From contig CAZMVQ010000052.1 in assembly GCA_964569865.1 (NCBI GenBank), positions 1 through 16,584 of the forward strand: a DNA stretch of 16,584 nucleotides, read 5' to 3'. This document shows positions 1 to 10,012 of the stretch, in pieces. Source of the DNA: DROE01 sp964569865 (lineage in GTDB: Bacteria > Pseudomonadota > Alphaproteobacteria > Rhizobiales > Devosiaceae). The position numbers and the translations under genes were made by a program. The notes under the pieces were generated by a model that was given only the letters and a program-made list of their open reading frames with translations, ran no database searches and was not told the DNA's origin. The first letter of the stretch is position 1. The number at the start of each line of letters is the position of its first letter.

Positions 1-18
1 CTAAATGACCAAAAAAGC

Positions 19-429
19 CTAACGAATATGCCGCATGCGGGCAATTTCGTCATATTCGGCTTGCTCGGCTTTGTTTTCTTCATCCCTTTGGCGCTGATTT
101 TCACGCTCGCTAAGGGTTTCAACCTTTTTCAGCTCTTCAAGGCTTTCCGCCAGTTGATCCTGCGCTGATTCAAGCTTTTCACGCATATCATCAGCAGAAG
201 TCATCAGATTATCCCGCCGGGTCAACGCCGCCTTGGCAAAGGTCGAATAGGCAAAATGGGTAGCGTCAGAAATGCCGGTCTTGGAATGTTCCAGCTCAAT
301 CTGCTGATCCAGCTCTGCGGCCATCCGTTCAAAATCGGCAATCATCATCTCGATTTGAGATAATGCCCGTCGATGTTCGTCTACTTGAAATTTTTTGAGT
401 CTGATAAGACTCTCATTGCGTGACTTCAT
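19..429 (-). CDS. fliJ: Flagellar export protein FliJ
   Basis: FliJ is the small coiled-coil chaperone and escort protein of the flagellar type III export apparatus; it works with the ATPase FliI at the cytoplasmic face of the basal body. The 136-residue product is almost entirely charged and helical, with heptad-like Leu/Met/Ala spacing from about residue 8 to 110, no signal peptide and no membrane segment, which fits the family's usual length of about 130-150 residues. It begins MKSRNESLIRLKKFQVDEHR, a typical FliJ opening. A clear Shine-Dalgarno AAGGAG (438-443) sits 8 bases before the ATG. The gene starts 35 bases after the end of fliI on the same strand, so the two are very likely cotranscribed. 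FliJ sequences are poorly conserved; the call rests on length, coiled coil and position next to fliI. Confidence 0.88.
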   Translation of the reverse strand: MKSRNESLIRLKKFQVDEHRRALSQIEMMIADFERMAAELDQQIELEHSKTGISDATHFAYSTFAKAALTRRDNLMTSADDMREKLESAQDQLAESLEELKKVETLSERENQRQRDEENKAEQAEYDEIARMRHIR

Positions 430-464
430 GACTTGTACTCCTTACACGATCAAGTCTATTTACT

Positions 465-1814
465 TTAGGCATTTGTTTCCTCAACGACTGGCGTTTCCTC
501 AACAATAGCACCCAACAACTCATAACCCTCAGCGATTGAAGTTTTTTCATTCTGGCTCTGGCTCAAAAACGCCTCCAAAGCCCCGTTTAACTCAATCGCC
601 TTATCAACTTTGGGGTCAGATCCTTTCCGATAGGCCCCAAGCCTTATTAATTCCTCCATATCGGCATAAACCGACAAATATTCCCGCGCCTTTTGCAAAA
701 CCGGCTGCACATCCTCCGGTACACAGGCAGGCATAGTGCGCGAAATAGAGCGCAAAACATTCACCGCCGGATATCGTCCCCTTTCGGCAATGGCGCGTTC
801 CATCACAATATGTCCGTCCAGTATTCCGCGAACGGCATCGGCAATCGGCTCGTTGTGATCATCACCTTCCACTAAAACGGTAAATAGACCGGTAACAGAA
901 CCAGAATTAATCAATCCCGGCCCCGCTCTTTCCAAAAGCCGTGGCAATTCAGCAAAAACGGTCGGTGGATACCCCTTGGCGGTAGGCGGCTCGCCGGTTG
1001 CCAGGCCAATTTCACGCTGGGCCATGGCAAATCTGGTCAAACTATCCATCATGCACAAAACCTTTTTTCCCTGATCACGAAAATATTCGGCCAGAGTTAA
1101 AGTAAGATATGCCGCCTGACGTCGCATTAAGGCCGGCTCATCAGATGTTGCAACAACCACAATGGCCTTTTTTATGCCCTCTTCGCCCAATTGATCAGTA
1201 ACAAATTCACGAACCTCGCGCCCGCGCTCCCCAATCAGCCCGATTATTGCCACATCGCTTTGGGTATTGCGGGCCAGCATCGACATCAGAACAGATTTAC
1301 CCACGCCCGACCCGGCAAATATTCCCAACCGTTGCCCCTCGCAAACCGTGGTAAAACTGTTTAGCGCCCGCACTCCAAGATCAAGGGGCGTACCAACCCT
1401 GTCGCGCCGATGGGCAGGAAGCGGTGACGTTCTAAGGGCGCAGGGCTTGGCTCCTTTGGTCAAAGGCCCTTTATCATCGATTGGCTCTCCATTGGCATTG
1501 ATCACCCGGCCCAGCCAACTGGCATCGGGATAGACCGCGCCATTATGACCAACAAAAATCGCCCGACACCCCAACCGCACTCCCTCAACCGGACCAAATG
1601 GCAAACAAAGGGCGTGCCCGCCCCTAAAGCCGATAATTTCGCATTCAAGACTATTCGAAGCACTGGTTTCAATATTCACCCGGCCGCCAACCCTTAGCTC
1701 GCGCAAGGGGCCAACAACTTCAATCAACAGGCCCTGCACAGCTTTTACGCGGCCGAAAACCTCGACTTCGTCAATGGCATCAATTTCTGCAATTAAGGAC
1801 TTCACCCCAATCAT
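465..1814 (-). CDS. fliI: Flagellum-specific ATPase FliI
   Basis: FliI is the cytoplasmic ATPase that energises unfolding and loading of flagellar export substrates, homologous to the beta subunit of F1-ATPase. The 449-residue protein has an N-terminal beta-barrel region (about 15-95), a Walker A motif GSGVGKS at 168-174, the GERGREV signature at 195-201, and a Walker B segment VLCMMDS at 252-258 followed by LTRFAMAQREIG. Length matches the family (about 440-460). It is first in a fliI-fliJ transcription unit and divergent from ctrA. The start is slightly uncertain: GAGG (1817-1820) lies only 2 bases before the ATG at 1814 but 11 bases before a GTG at codon 4 (1803-1805), so translation may begin at Val4. 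The C-terminus carries a Glu/Val-rich tail after about residue 435. Function is secure; only the exact start is open. Confidence 0.97.
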   Translation of the reverse strand: MIGVKSLIAEIDAIDEVEVFGRVKAVQGLLIEVVGPLRELRVGGRVNIETSASNSLECEIIGFRGGHALCLPFGPVEGVRLGCRAIFVGHNGAVYPDASWLGRVINANGEPIDDKGPLTKGAKPCALRTSPLPAHRRDRVGTPLDLGVRALNSFTTVCEGQRLGIFAGSGVGKSVLMSMLARNTQSDVAIIGLIGERGREVREFVTDQLGEEGIKKAIVVVATSDEPALMRRQAAYLTLTLAEYFRDQGKKVLCMMDSLTRFAMAQREIGLATGEPPTAKGYPPTVFAELPRLLERAGPGLINSGSVTGLFTVLVEGDDHNEPIADAVRGILDGHIVMERAIAERGRYPAVNVLRSISRTMPACVPEDVQPVLQKAREYLSVYADMEELIRLGAYRKGSDPKVDKAIELNGALEAFLSQSQNEKTSIAEGYELLGAIVEETPVVEETNA

Positions 1815-1859
1815 TACCTCGCGAATCAGAGAGCACCCGAAAACAATTGTAATTGTAGG

Positions 1860-1875
1860 GTAATTGATTGTTAAC
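1860..1875 (+). promoter_or_regulatory. Candidate CtrA-binding box near fliI
   Basis: GTAA (1860-1863), a 7-base spacer, then TTAAC (1871-1875) matches the CtrA consensus TTAA-N7-TTAAC at all but one base. A further GTTAAC lies at 1884-1889, but its 10-base offset does not fit a second full box. The site is 45 bases upstream of the fliI ATG and could serve fliI, ctrA autoregulation, or both. Binding is inferred from sequence only. Confidence 0.5.
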
Positions 1876-1958
1876 CAAAAAGCGTTAACGCAATTATTGG
1901 ATATTTATTTCTTGTGGCCGCTTTTTGCTGTTTTGCAAGCAAAAACCCGTAAATGACT

Positions 1959-1972
1959 GAGTCCAAAGAATC
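1959..1972. promoter_or_regulatory. Paired GANTC (CcrM methylation) sites
   Basis: GAGTC at 1959-1963 and GAATC at 1968-1972 lie 9 bases apart, start to start, about 250 bases before the ctrA ATG. GANTC is the target of the cell-cycle methyltransferase CcrM, and in Caulobacter a GANTC in ctrA P1 ties transcription to the methylation state of the locus. The sites are exact; their regulatory role here is inferred. Confidence 0.6.
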
Positions 1973-2086
1973 GGTTGCAACGATTTCTTAAACTAAAATG
2001 TTAAGATTTTTTTAGCTAATTTTCCTTTGTAAAACAAACACTTAACAAATTTTTGCCTTTTTTCGTTTGCATATTGCCTAAGTGAA

Positions 2087-2101
2087 TTAAACTTTGTTAA
2101 C
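2087..2101 (+). promoter_or_regulatory. TTAA-N6-TTAAC, near-consensus CtrA site
   Basis: TTAA (2087-2090), 6 bases, then TTAAC (2097-2101), 117 bases before the ctrA ATG. The spacer is one base shorter than the canonical 7, so this is a weaker candidate than an exact box. Its position between the GANTC pair and the gene would suit autoregulation of ctrA. Confidence 0.35.
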
Positions 2102-2218
2102 TATTGGAAATTATGTTTAAAGCATATCCAGTAGGGATTGCATAAATGCCGGTCACTGAGGGTTGAGCATTTTAAGGTTCCAGTAAGGAACACAAAAAAA
2201 GGGTTTAAGGGGATTGCC

Positions 2219-2920
2219 ATGCGGGTACTCTTGATTGAAGACGACAGCGCTACTGCACAAAGCATTGAGCTTATGCTGAAGTCCGAGAGTTTTAATGTTT
2301 ACGCCACAGACCTTGGTGAAGAAGGTGTTGATCTGGGTAAACTCTATGATTACGATATTATTTTATTGGATTTGAACCTACCCGACATGAGCGGGTATGA
2401 AGTGTTACGCACTTTAAGGGTTTCCAAAATTCAAACGCCTATTCTTATTCTTTCTGGTCTGGCCGGAATTGAAGACAAGGTCCGTGGCCTTGGGTTTGGT
2501 GCCGATGACTATATGACCAAGCCTTTCCATAAGGACGAGCTTGTAGCGCGCATTCACGCCGTTGTACGCCGCTCTAAAGGCCATGCCCAGTCAATCATCA
2601 CCACTGGTGAGCTGGCGGTTAATCTGGATACCAAAACTGTTGAGGTTGGCGGTCAACGCGTACACCTTACCGGCAAGGAATATCAGATGCTGGAACTGCT
2701 TTCATTGCGCAAGGGCACGACCCTGACCAAAGAAATGTTCCTCAACCATCTTTATGGTGGCATGGACGAGCCAGAGCTGAAAATCATCGATGTGTTTATC
2801 TGTAAGCTCAGAAAAAAGCTTTCAGTTGCATCAGCTGGCGCAAATTATATCGAAACCGTCTGGGGACGTGGCTATGTGCTGCGCGAGCCGGATGAAAACG
2901 AGATTTCCCAGAGCGCTTAA
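2219..2920 (+). CDS. ctrA: Cell-cycle response regulator CtrA
   Basis: CtrA is the master response regulator of alphaproteobacterial cell cycle and motility; phosphorylated through CckA-ChpT it binds TTAA-N7-TTAA boxes. The 233-residue protein has a receiver domain (1-115) opening MRVLLIEDD, phospho-acceptor Asp51 in LLDLNLPD and Lys101 in MTKPFHKDELVARIHAVVRR, then an OmpR-type winged helix (about 130-225) ending in VWGRGYVLREP. The receiver-winged helix junction with RRSKGHAQS is characteristic of CtrA. The open frame extends 27 codons upstream to an ATG at 2138, but family alignment and the AAGGGGA sequence (2207-2213) 5 bases before 2219 fix the start. The C-terminus is Ser-Ala; the Caulobacter protein ends Ala-Ala, which ClpXP needs, so regulated proteolysis is possible but unproven. 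Tandem stops TAATAA close the gene. Confidence 0.98.
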   Translation: MRVLLIEDDSATAQSIELMLKSESFNVYATDLGEEGVDLGKLYDYDIILLDLNLPDMSGYEVLRTLRVSKIQTPILILSGLAGIEDKVRGLGFGADDYMTKPFHKDELVARIHAVVRRSKGHAQSIITTGELAVNLDTKTVEVGGQRVHLTGKEYQMLELLSLRKGTTLTKEMFLNHLYGGMDEPELKIIDVFICKLRKKLSVASAGANYIETVWGRGYVLREPDENEISQSA

Positions 2921-3029
2921 TAAAGGCAAGCGCTTAACGGGAGTACTGTCGGAAAAAGGGCCTTTGCGGTTTTCGATTTGGCAGCGCGACCATAAAAACT
3001 TTTCTTTGCTGCAAAATTATAAATTTCTA

Positions 3030-3062
3030 AAAACCCGGCTTGAAAAAGTCGGGTTTTATTTT
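3030..3062 (+). terminator. Rho-independent terminator after ctrA
   Basis: A 12-bp stem (3030-3041 with 3046-3057, including one G-T wobble) closes a GAAA tetraloop (3042-3045) and is followed by a T-rich tail TTTTATTTT. It ends ctrA transcription about 110 bases past the stop. On the minus strand the same hairpin is followed by TTTTTAG, so it may also terminate the convergent operon ending at 3097. Confidence 0.9.
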
Positions 3063-3096
3063 GACCAGCATTTTTTTAGCTAAACCGTCCCGCGTT

Positions 3097-3792
3097 TCAG
3101 CTTCCAAAGCCCAAACCGCCAAAGAGGTTTAACCAAAAACCTTGTGGGGTATCCCCCTCATCTGCGTGGCCATCATTTTCCGCACTGTTCACATTGGTTA
3201 AGGCGTTCACCAGAATAATCAAATTGGTGGCATTAAATTCAACCCCGCTAAAAAACCCGCTCCAGCGCCCCTCTATACCAATAATATGAGTGACAATATC
3301 CTGCTCATCTATTTTCTGGTCCTGAAGTGCAAACTGAAGCGCCAATTGCTCGGGTTGACCCGTATCACCAAATAACAGGGTCCAATTTATAGAATCCAGA
3401 CCAAATTCTTCCCTGTAATTTTTAACTAATTCATAGGGAACAACGTCAGAACCACTAACAACCCCCACAAACTGCACAAGATCACGCATTGCAGAAATAT
3501 TGATCATGCCTTGCAGCTTGGCGATCATTTGCCCCTGATCCTGACTGCTATCAACACATTGAGCGCAGATGAAATACAAAATCACAACTTTGCCATGCAG
3601 ACTTTCATTGTTGATAATATTGCCGTCTTTATCAGCCAGTTCAAACCTGGGTGTTTTCAGATCAATGGCCGTGTAACTCGGCTCATCTCTAGCTAACGTA
3701 TTTTGAAAACTTTCCAAAGAATGTGCCCATGGGGCGCCCATATTCATAAAGAGTGAAAAAAACAGGGCGCCTGTAACGATCCTAAATTTCAT
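3097..3792 (-). CDS. Exported SCO1/thioredoxin-fold-like protein
   Basis: The 231-residue product has a signal peptide (residues 1 to about 24, cleavage near PWAHS) and then a thioredoxin-like region: FELADKDGNIINNESLHGKVVILYF (49-74, a pattern seen in SCO1/SenC and redoxin proteins), CAQC at 76-79, and a long helical segment. Proteins of this class act in the periplasm in copper delivery or disulphide exchange. When the sequence is laid against the SCO motif CPDVC, Cys79 and Asp81 line up but the second cysteine becomes Ser83, and a cysteine appears instead at position 76. The C-terminal 30 residues are Gly/Asp-rich and end LFGGLGFGS. The start is 4 bases after the stop of the upstream exported protein, so the two are cotranscribed behind cheR. 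The SCO-like fold is an inference from motif pattern; copper binding is not established. Confidence 0.55.
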   Translation of the reverse strand: MKFRIVTGALFFSLFMNMGAPWAHSLESFQNTLARDEPSYTAIDLKTPRFELADKDGNIINNESLHGKVVILYFICAQCVDSSQDQGQMIAKLQGMINISAMRDLVQFVGVVSGSDVVPYELVKNYREEFGLDSINWTLLFGDTGQPEQLALQFALQDQKIDEQDIVTHIIGIEGRWSGFFSGVEFNATNLIILVNALTNVNSAENDGHADEGDTPQGFWLNLFGGLGFGS

Positions 3793-3796
3793 TTGA

Positions 3797-4201
3797 TTAT
3801 TCCGCCTGAATATCCGCTTTTAATTGCTCACCAAGCGTAAATTCAAACATCCGATAAACCGCCTGATAATAGGCAATGTCAGGGTTGGACTGACATACGG
3901 CAAGGCTCCAACCCAGCATCATTGGCATTTCAATTTTTGAAAAATCCAGCCCGGTTTCCCCGGCAAGGTGCAGCTGCACATTAAGCCCGGTGACCATTCC
4001 ATAGGTATAATCCACCAGAAAACTGCGCAACCGCTGATCGTTTTCTACATTTTCAATTATAAACCCGCAGGTATATTCAGGGTTTGGTACCGCAATATAT
4101 ATTCCGTCAATATCCAAATGATCAGCCAAAGCTGGCGTTGCAAATGCAAACAGGCCAACCACAACGCTGGGTTTAAGACCAACCTGCCATAGATTTTTCA
4201 T
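3797..4201 (-). CDS. Small exported protein of unknown function
   Basis: I do not recognise the family. The 134-residue product has a typical signal peptide, with a hydrophobic core VVVGLFAFATPALA and cleavage after about residue 26. The mature part is about 108 residues with only two cysteines (Cys45 and Cys103), which could form one disulphide, and the conserved-looking segment FLVDYTYGMVTGLN. It is predicted to be a soluble periplasmic protein. A ribosome-binding sequence AAGGA (4210-4214) lies 8 bases before the ATG. The gene follows cheR by 93 bases, with no clear terminator between, and precedes the SCO-like gene by 4 bases, so it probably belongs to the tail of the chemotaxis operon. 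The overall shape recalls small helical periplasmic proteins of the HdeA or Rap1a type, but I cannot support either. Confidence 0.7.
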   Translation of the reverse strand: MKNLWQVGLKPSVVVGLFAFATPALADHLDIDGIYIAVPNPEYTCGFIIENVENDQRLRSFLVDYTYGMVTGLNVQLHLAGETGLDFSKIEMPMMLGWSLAVCQSNPDIAYYQAVYRMFEFTLGEQLKADIQAE

Positions 4202-4294
4202 CTCGATTTTCCTTTTATGATGCTTTTACTGCCACCAGACAAACCTATGCCAGAGGCAAAAAAATTCAAACCGGAAAATTCAGGAATTCAACAA

Positions 4295-5131
4295 TCAGGC
4301 ACTTAAGGCAAGGCGCGCTTCCTTGGCCTCAACGGGCTGATAAAGACCGCGCTCCTCAGCCCTTTCAAACTCGCCATTGGAGCCGATCACCGTATCGGCA
4401 GCCCCCAAAACCAGATAGCCATCAGAGCGAATGGTTCTGCGTACAGAGGTAAGCACTTTGCGCTTGGTATCCGCATCAAAATAGATAAGCACATTCCGGC
4501 AATAAACCACGTCAACGGTTCCAATAGAGCTATAATTTTCCATCAGATTGAGCTTGGAGAATTTCACCATTTGCTTAACCTGATCGCTGATTATCCAGTG
4601 AGTTCCCTCTTGAGTAAAATGGGCCACCAACAGATCGACCGGCAATCCGCGCTGAACTTCAAACTGGGTATATTTGCCTTCCTTGGCTTTGGCGATTGCA
4701 TTATGGGAGAGGTCAGTTGCGATGATTTCCACCTTCAGACCAGCCCACAAATGTTTGTTCTTGAGCAACACCATTGCAATGGAATAAGGCTCCTGCCCCG
4801 TTGAGGCTGCCGCGCACCATATGCGGATTTTACCGACCTTTCGTCTGGCCCTGCTCATTTGCGGAAGCACAATTTCCTCAAACAATTTGAACGGGGTTTT
4901 ATCACGGAAAAAGAACGTCTCATTGGTGGTCATGGCATCAACGATAGCCAGTTTTATCTCTTGTGAAGCTGTGCCAAGCCCCCGTGCCAACCCGTCTACC
5001 CCGTCAAATCCGAATTTTTCGGCAATGGGTTTTAAGCGAGATTCCACCAGATATTCTTTGGCCTTACTTAAAACAATTCCCGAATTTTTCTCTACAAATG
5101 CCCCGATTATATCAAATTCACGACTATTCAT
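4295..5131 (-). CDS. cheR: Chemotaxis protein methyltransferase CheR
   Basis: CheR transfers methyl groups from S-adenosylmethionine to glutamates of chemoreceptors, setting adaptation together with CheB. The 278-residue protein has an all-helical N-terminal CheR domain (about 1-75), the conserved NETFFFRD segment (70-77), the SAM-binding loop CAAASTGQEPYSIAM (106-120) and the acidic motif ATDLS (138-142), and a C-terminal VDVVYCRNVLIYFD (206-219), all hallmarks of the family. Length is normal. Its ATG overlaps the cheB stop as ATGA, so translation is likely coupled. It is the last che gene of the operon; two exported proteins follow. No receptor gene lies in the window, so its substrate is encoded elsewhere. 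Confidence 0.97.
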   Translation of the reverse strand: MNSREFDIIGAFVEKNSGIVLSKAKEYLVESRLKPIAEKFGFDGVDGLARGLGTASQEIKLAIVDAMTTNETFFFRDKTPFKLFEEIVLPQMSRARRKVGKIRIWCAAASTGQEPYSIAMVLLKNKHLWAGLKVEIIATDLSHNAIAKAKEGKYTQFEVQRGLPVDLLVAHFTQEGTHWIISDQVKQMVKFSKLNLMENYSSIGTVDVVYCRNVLIYFDADTKRKVLTSVRRTIRSDGYLVLGAADTVIGSNGEFERAEERGLYQPVEAKEARLALSA

Positions 5132-6324
5132 GTTTTTTTACCCCTAGAAATCAACAAATTACCAATCCGGTGCCCAAGTTTTTCCAGATCAAGCGCTTCC
5201 ACACAGGCACCTGCCTCCATGGCGGCGCCGGGCATGCCCCAAACAATGGAGCTTTTTTCATCCTGGGCAAAAACCGAACCGCCCGCATCGGCAATTTTTA
5301 CAGCCCCCAATGCGCCATCGCCCCCCATTCCGGTTAACACCACCCCCAAAATCGAACTGCGATAAATTTTGGCCAGGCTTTCAAACATCGGATCAACCGC
5401 GGGCTTGCAATGATTGATCGCAGCTCCATCCTCCAAATCAATAAGTACATCACTTCCCTGCTGTTTAACCCGCATATGAAAGCCCCCCGGTGCCACATAA
5501 ATCTTCCCCGCTTTAACCTTTTCACCCTGCTTTGCTTCTCCCCCTTCAAGGCCGGTCAACCGGCAAAGACTTTCCCCCAACAAAGCGGTAAATGTTGCAG
5601 GCATATGCTGGGTTATCAGCACCGGAACCCGGCCCAATTGCCCTTTTAAAGACCCCAGCATTTTAGAAAGTGCTGCCGGTCCTCCAGTGGATGAGCCAAT
5701 GGCCAAAATCCTTGGCGCAACCAACGAGGGTTTGCGCAACTTGAATTTGCTTGTTGCCGCCGGAATTGCCCCCCAGCGCTGAGAACCAGAGGCCAGTTTT
5801 GCTGTGCCAATTCTTTGACCCCCAGCCAAAACCGGCGCATCATTTATCTTCATATTTGGCCCGGATGTCCGGGTAACAACTGGCTCAAGCCCTGCCAGCC
5901 CTGAAATTTTACCTATCAACTCTTCACGAAATATAGCTCTGGCATCGTTGCCATCGCGTGCAAACGAAGGCTTTGCCAGATAATCCACTGCCCCAAGCGC
6001 CATGGCCTTTAACGTAACCTCGGCGTTGCGGCGCGAAAGGGTCGAGGCCACCAAAACTTTTACGCCGGGCGCTCCGCGCAATAATCCGGGAAGAGCGGTC
6101 AGCCCATCCATAACCGGCATTTCGATATCAAGAATAATGATGTCGGGCCTTGCGGTTTTGATCATATTCAGGGCTACCTGACCATTGTCGGCAGCAGCCA
6201 CTATCTCCACCCCGTCAAGGGGATCCAGCCATCCTCTGATCATCCCGCGAACAACCGCAGAATCTTCGACAAGCATCACCCGTGCCTGCACGCCATTTTC
6301 ATGACGCTGGCTCAATGCACCCAT
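5128..6324 (-). CDS. cheB: CheB protein-glutamate methylesterase
   Basis: CheB removes methyl groups from chemoreceptor glutamates and deamidates glutamines when its receiver is phosphorylated by CheA. The 398-residue protein has a receiver domain (about 14-125) with acidic residues Glu20/Asp21, phospho-acceptor Asp66 in IILDIEMPVMDG and Lys118. A linker of about 75 residues follows, longer than in enteric CheB, then the methylesterase domain (about 203-390) with a catalytic triad recognisable as Ser212 (GSSTGGP), His240 (TQHMP) and Asp336 (TGMGGDG). A strong Shine-Dalgarno AGGAGGT (6330-6336) sits 5 bases before the ATG. It follows cheY by 55 bases, a gap containing a hairpin, and overlaps cheR by 4 bases. 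All key residues are intact. Confidence 0.97.
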   Translation of the reverse strand: MGALSQRHENGVQARVMLVEDSAVVRGMIRGWLDPLDGVEIVAAADNGQVALNMIKTARPDIIILDIEMPVMDGLTALPGLLRGAPGVKVLVASTLSRRNAEVTLKAMALGAVDYLAKPSFARDGNDARAIFREELIGKISGLAGLEPVVTRTSGPNMKINDAPVLAGGQRIGTAKLASGSQRWGAIPAATSKFKLRKPSLVAPRILAIGSSTGGPAALSKMLGSLKGQLGRVPVLITQHMPATFTALLGESLCRLTGLEGGEAKQGEKVKAGKIYVAPGGFHMRVKQQGSDVLIDLEDGAAINHCKPAVDPMFESLAKIYRSSILGVVLTGMGGDGALGAVKIADAGGSVFAQDEKSSIVWGMPGAAMEAGACVEALDLEKLGHRIGNLLISRGKKT

Positions 6325-6351
6325 GGGGCACCTCCTGAATTTTTGTTAGTC

Positions 6352-6378
6352 TTTTAGGGGCTGGGTTCAGCCCCAAAA
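6352..6378 (-). other. Intercistronic hairpin between cheY and cheB
   Basis: A perfect 7-bp inverted repeat GGGGCTG (6357-6363) and CAGCCCC (6368-6374) encloses a 4-base loop. Four further A-T pairs are possible across a one-base bulge (6352-6355 with 6375-6378). It starts just after the cheY stop and ends about 15 bases before the cheB Shine-Dalgarno. No T run follows on the minus strand, so it looks like an mRNA stability or processing element rather than a full terminator. Confidence 0.55.
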
Positions 6379-6379
6379 C

Positions 6380-6745
6380 CTATTCAAAGCCGACTTCTTG
6401 AAACTTGCTTTCCAGAATTTCCCGATCAAACGGCTTCATCATATATTCGTTGGCCCCGGCCTTTAGCGCCATGGCGATATGTCCCACGTCATTCTCGGTG
6501 GTGCAAAAAACCACTTTTGGCTTATCTCCACCCTCATAGGCCCTTAAAAGTTTTAAGAACTCCAGACCAGACATAATTGGCATATTCCAGTCGAGCAAAA
6601 TCGAATCCGGCATTTCAGAAGTGCATTTTTCAAACGCCTCCTGCCCGTCTTCGGCTTCATCAACCACAAAATCCAGATCCTCAAGAAAACGTCGCGCAAC
6701 TTTGCGAACAACGCTTGAATCATCAACAACCAGACAGGACTTCAT
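6380..6745 (-). CDS. cheY: CheY-like single-domain response regulator
   Basis: A 121-residue stand-alone receiver with no output domain. The acidic pocket is Asp8/Asp9, the phospho-acceptor is Asp52 (LLDWNMPIMSG), the switch threonine lies in FCTTEND (Thr82/Thr83) and the conserved lysine is Lys104 (MMKPFD). Phosphorylated CheY proteins usually bind the flagellar switch protein FliM to change motor rotation; in alphaproteobacteria others act as phosphate sinks or feed cell-cycle relays. Its place between cheW and cheB, directly behind a CheA, makes it the natural CheA target. The gene is preceded 34 bases upstream by the end of cheW and has a GAGGGA ribosome-binding sequence. Whether it binds FliM or serves as a sink cannot be told from sequence. 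Confidence 0.93.
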   Translation of the reverse strand: MKSCLVVDDSSVVRKVARRFLEDLDFVVDEAEDGQEAFEKCTSEMPDSILLDWNMPIMSGLEFLKLLRAYEGGDKPKVVFCTTENDVGHIAMALKAGANEYMMKPFDREILESKFQEVGFE

Positions 6746-6779
6746 TTGCTTCCCTCGCTTTTATAAATTTCTCTAATCA

Positions 6780-7276
6780 TTATGCCGCTTCCTTTTTCAA
6801 CAAAGTCTCAATCAGTGCATCAATATCTAAAACCACCAGCAATTCATTTTCCAGCCGATACGTACCAAGACTTAACTGCGCCCAGGACGGATCCAGATTA
6901 ACCGGGTTCGGTTCAAACAAATCATCCCCAAGCGTAACCACTTCTCCCAAAGTATCGGTTAAGAGACCATATGATTCGTTGGCGCAGATTACCCCCACTG
7001 CCGGCCGTTCACCAATTTCTTCATTTACCGCCTTTAAGCCCATAATTATCGACAGGTCGATAATGGTTACAATGCGTCCGCGCAGATTAAGAACTCCGGC
7101 GATTTGCTCCACTGATAAAGGCACCGGAGTAAAATTGTTCGGGAAAAACACGTCATGGACTTTTTCAATCGGCAAGCCAATCATCTGATTGCCAAGCCGA
7201 ATGGTCACCAATTGTTTGCCCCCACTGTCTCCCGCTGAACTGCCGCCGGTTAAATTTTCACTATCATATTGTCCAC

Positions 7277-7280
<4 letters not shown>
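6780..7280 (-). CDS. cheW: Chemotaxis coupling protein CheW
   Basis: CheW is the scaffold that links chemoreceptors to CheA in the receptor array under the inner membrane. The 166-residue product consists of a short Ser/Gly-rich N-terminus (1 to about 20) and one CheW domain (about 22-160), with family patterns QLVTIRLGNQMIGLPIEKV, the VLNLRGRIVTIIDL segment, and a final LLVVLDIDALI strand and helix. It has no signal peptide or membrane segment. Its ATG overlaps the cheA stop as ATGA, so the coupling protein and its kinase are translated in tandem. cheY follows 34 bases downstream. Confidence 0.95.

Positions 7281-10012
<2,732 letters not shown>

Larger units (their letters stand above)
1815..2218. 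promoter_or_regulatory. Divergent fliI/ctrA intergenic control region
   Basis: This 404-base gene-free stretch separates fliI (minus) from ctrA (plus) and is clearly richer in A and T than the flanking genes. It holds about ten TTAA tetramers, the half-site recognised by CtrA, and three GANTC sites (1823-1827, 1959-1963, 1968-1972), the sequence methylated by CcrM. I see no convincing sigma-70 promoter that I could place with confidence and no credible small gene. It ends in a purine-rich ribosome-binding sequence AAGGGGA (2207-2213), 5 bases before the ctrA ATG. Known ctrA promoters of alphaproteobacteria combine autoregulatory CtrA sites with a GANTC site; the resemblance here is inference. 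Confidence 0.75.

Noticed and set aside
1871..1889. TTAACC and GTTAAC pair read as one CtrA box
   Set aside because: The half-sites are separated by 10 bases instead of 7; only the first was kept, paired with GTAA at 1860.
2138..2218. A 27-codon N-terminal extension of CtrA from an upstream ATG
   Set aside because: CtrA proteins start at MRVLLIEDD, and AAGGGGA is placed correctly for the ATG at 2219; the extension has no good ribosome-binding site.
4202..4294. A terminator between cheR and the following exported gene
   Set aside because: A seven-T run exists on the minus strand but no convincing stem precedes it, so the genes were left in one unit.
6577..7188. A 203-codon plus-strand frame opposite cheY and cheW
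   Set aside because: It is antisense to two well-supported genes, has low-complexity Ser/Pro/Arg content and matches no family I recognise.
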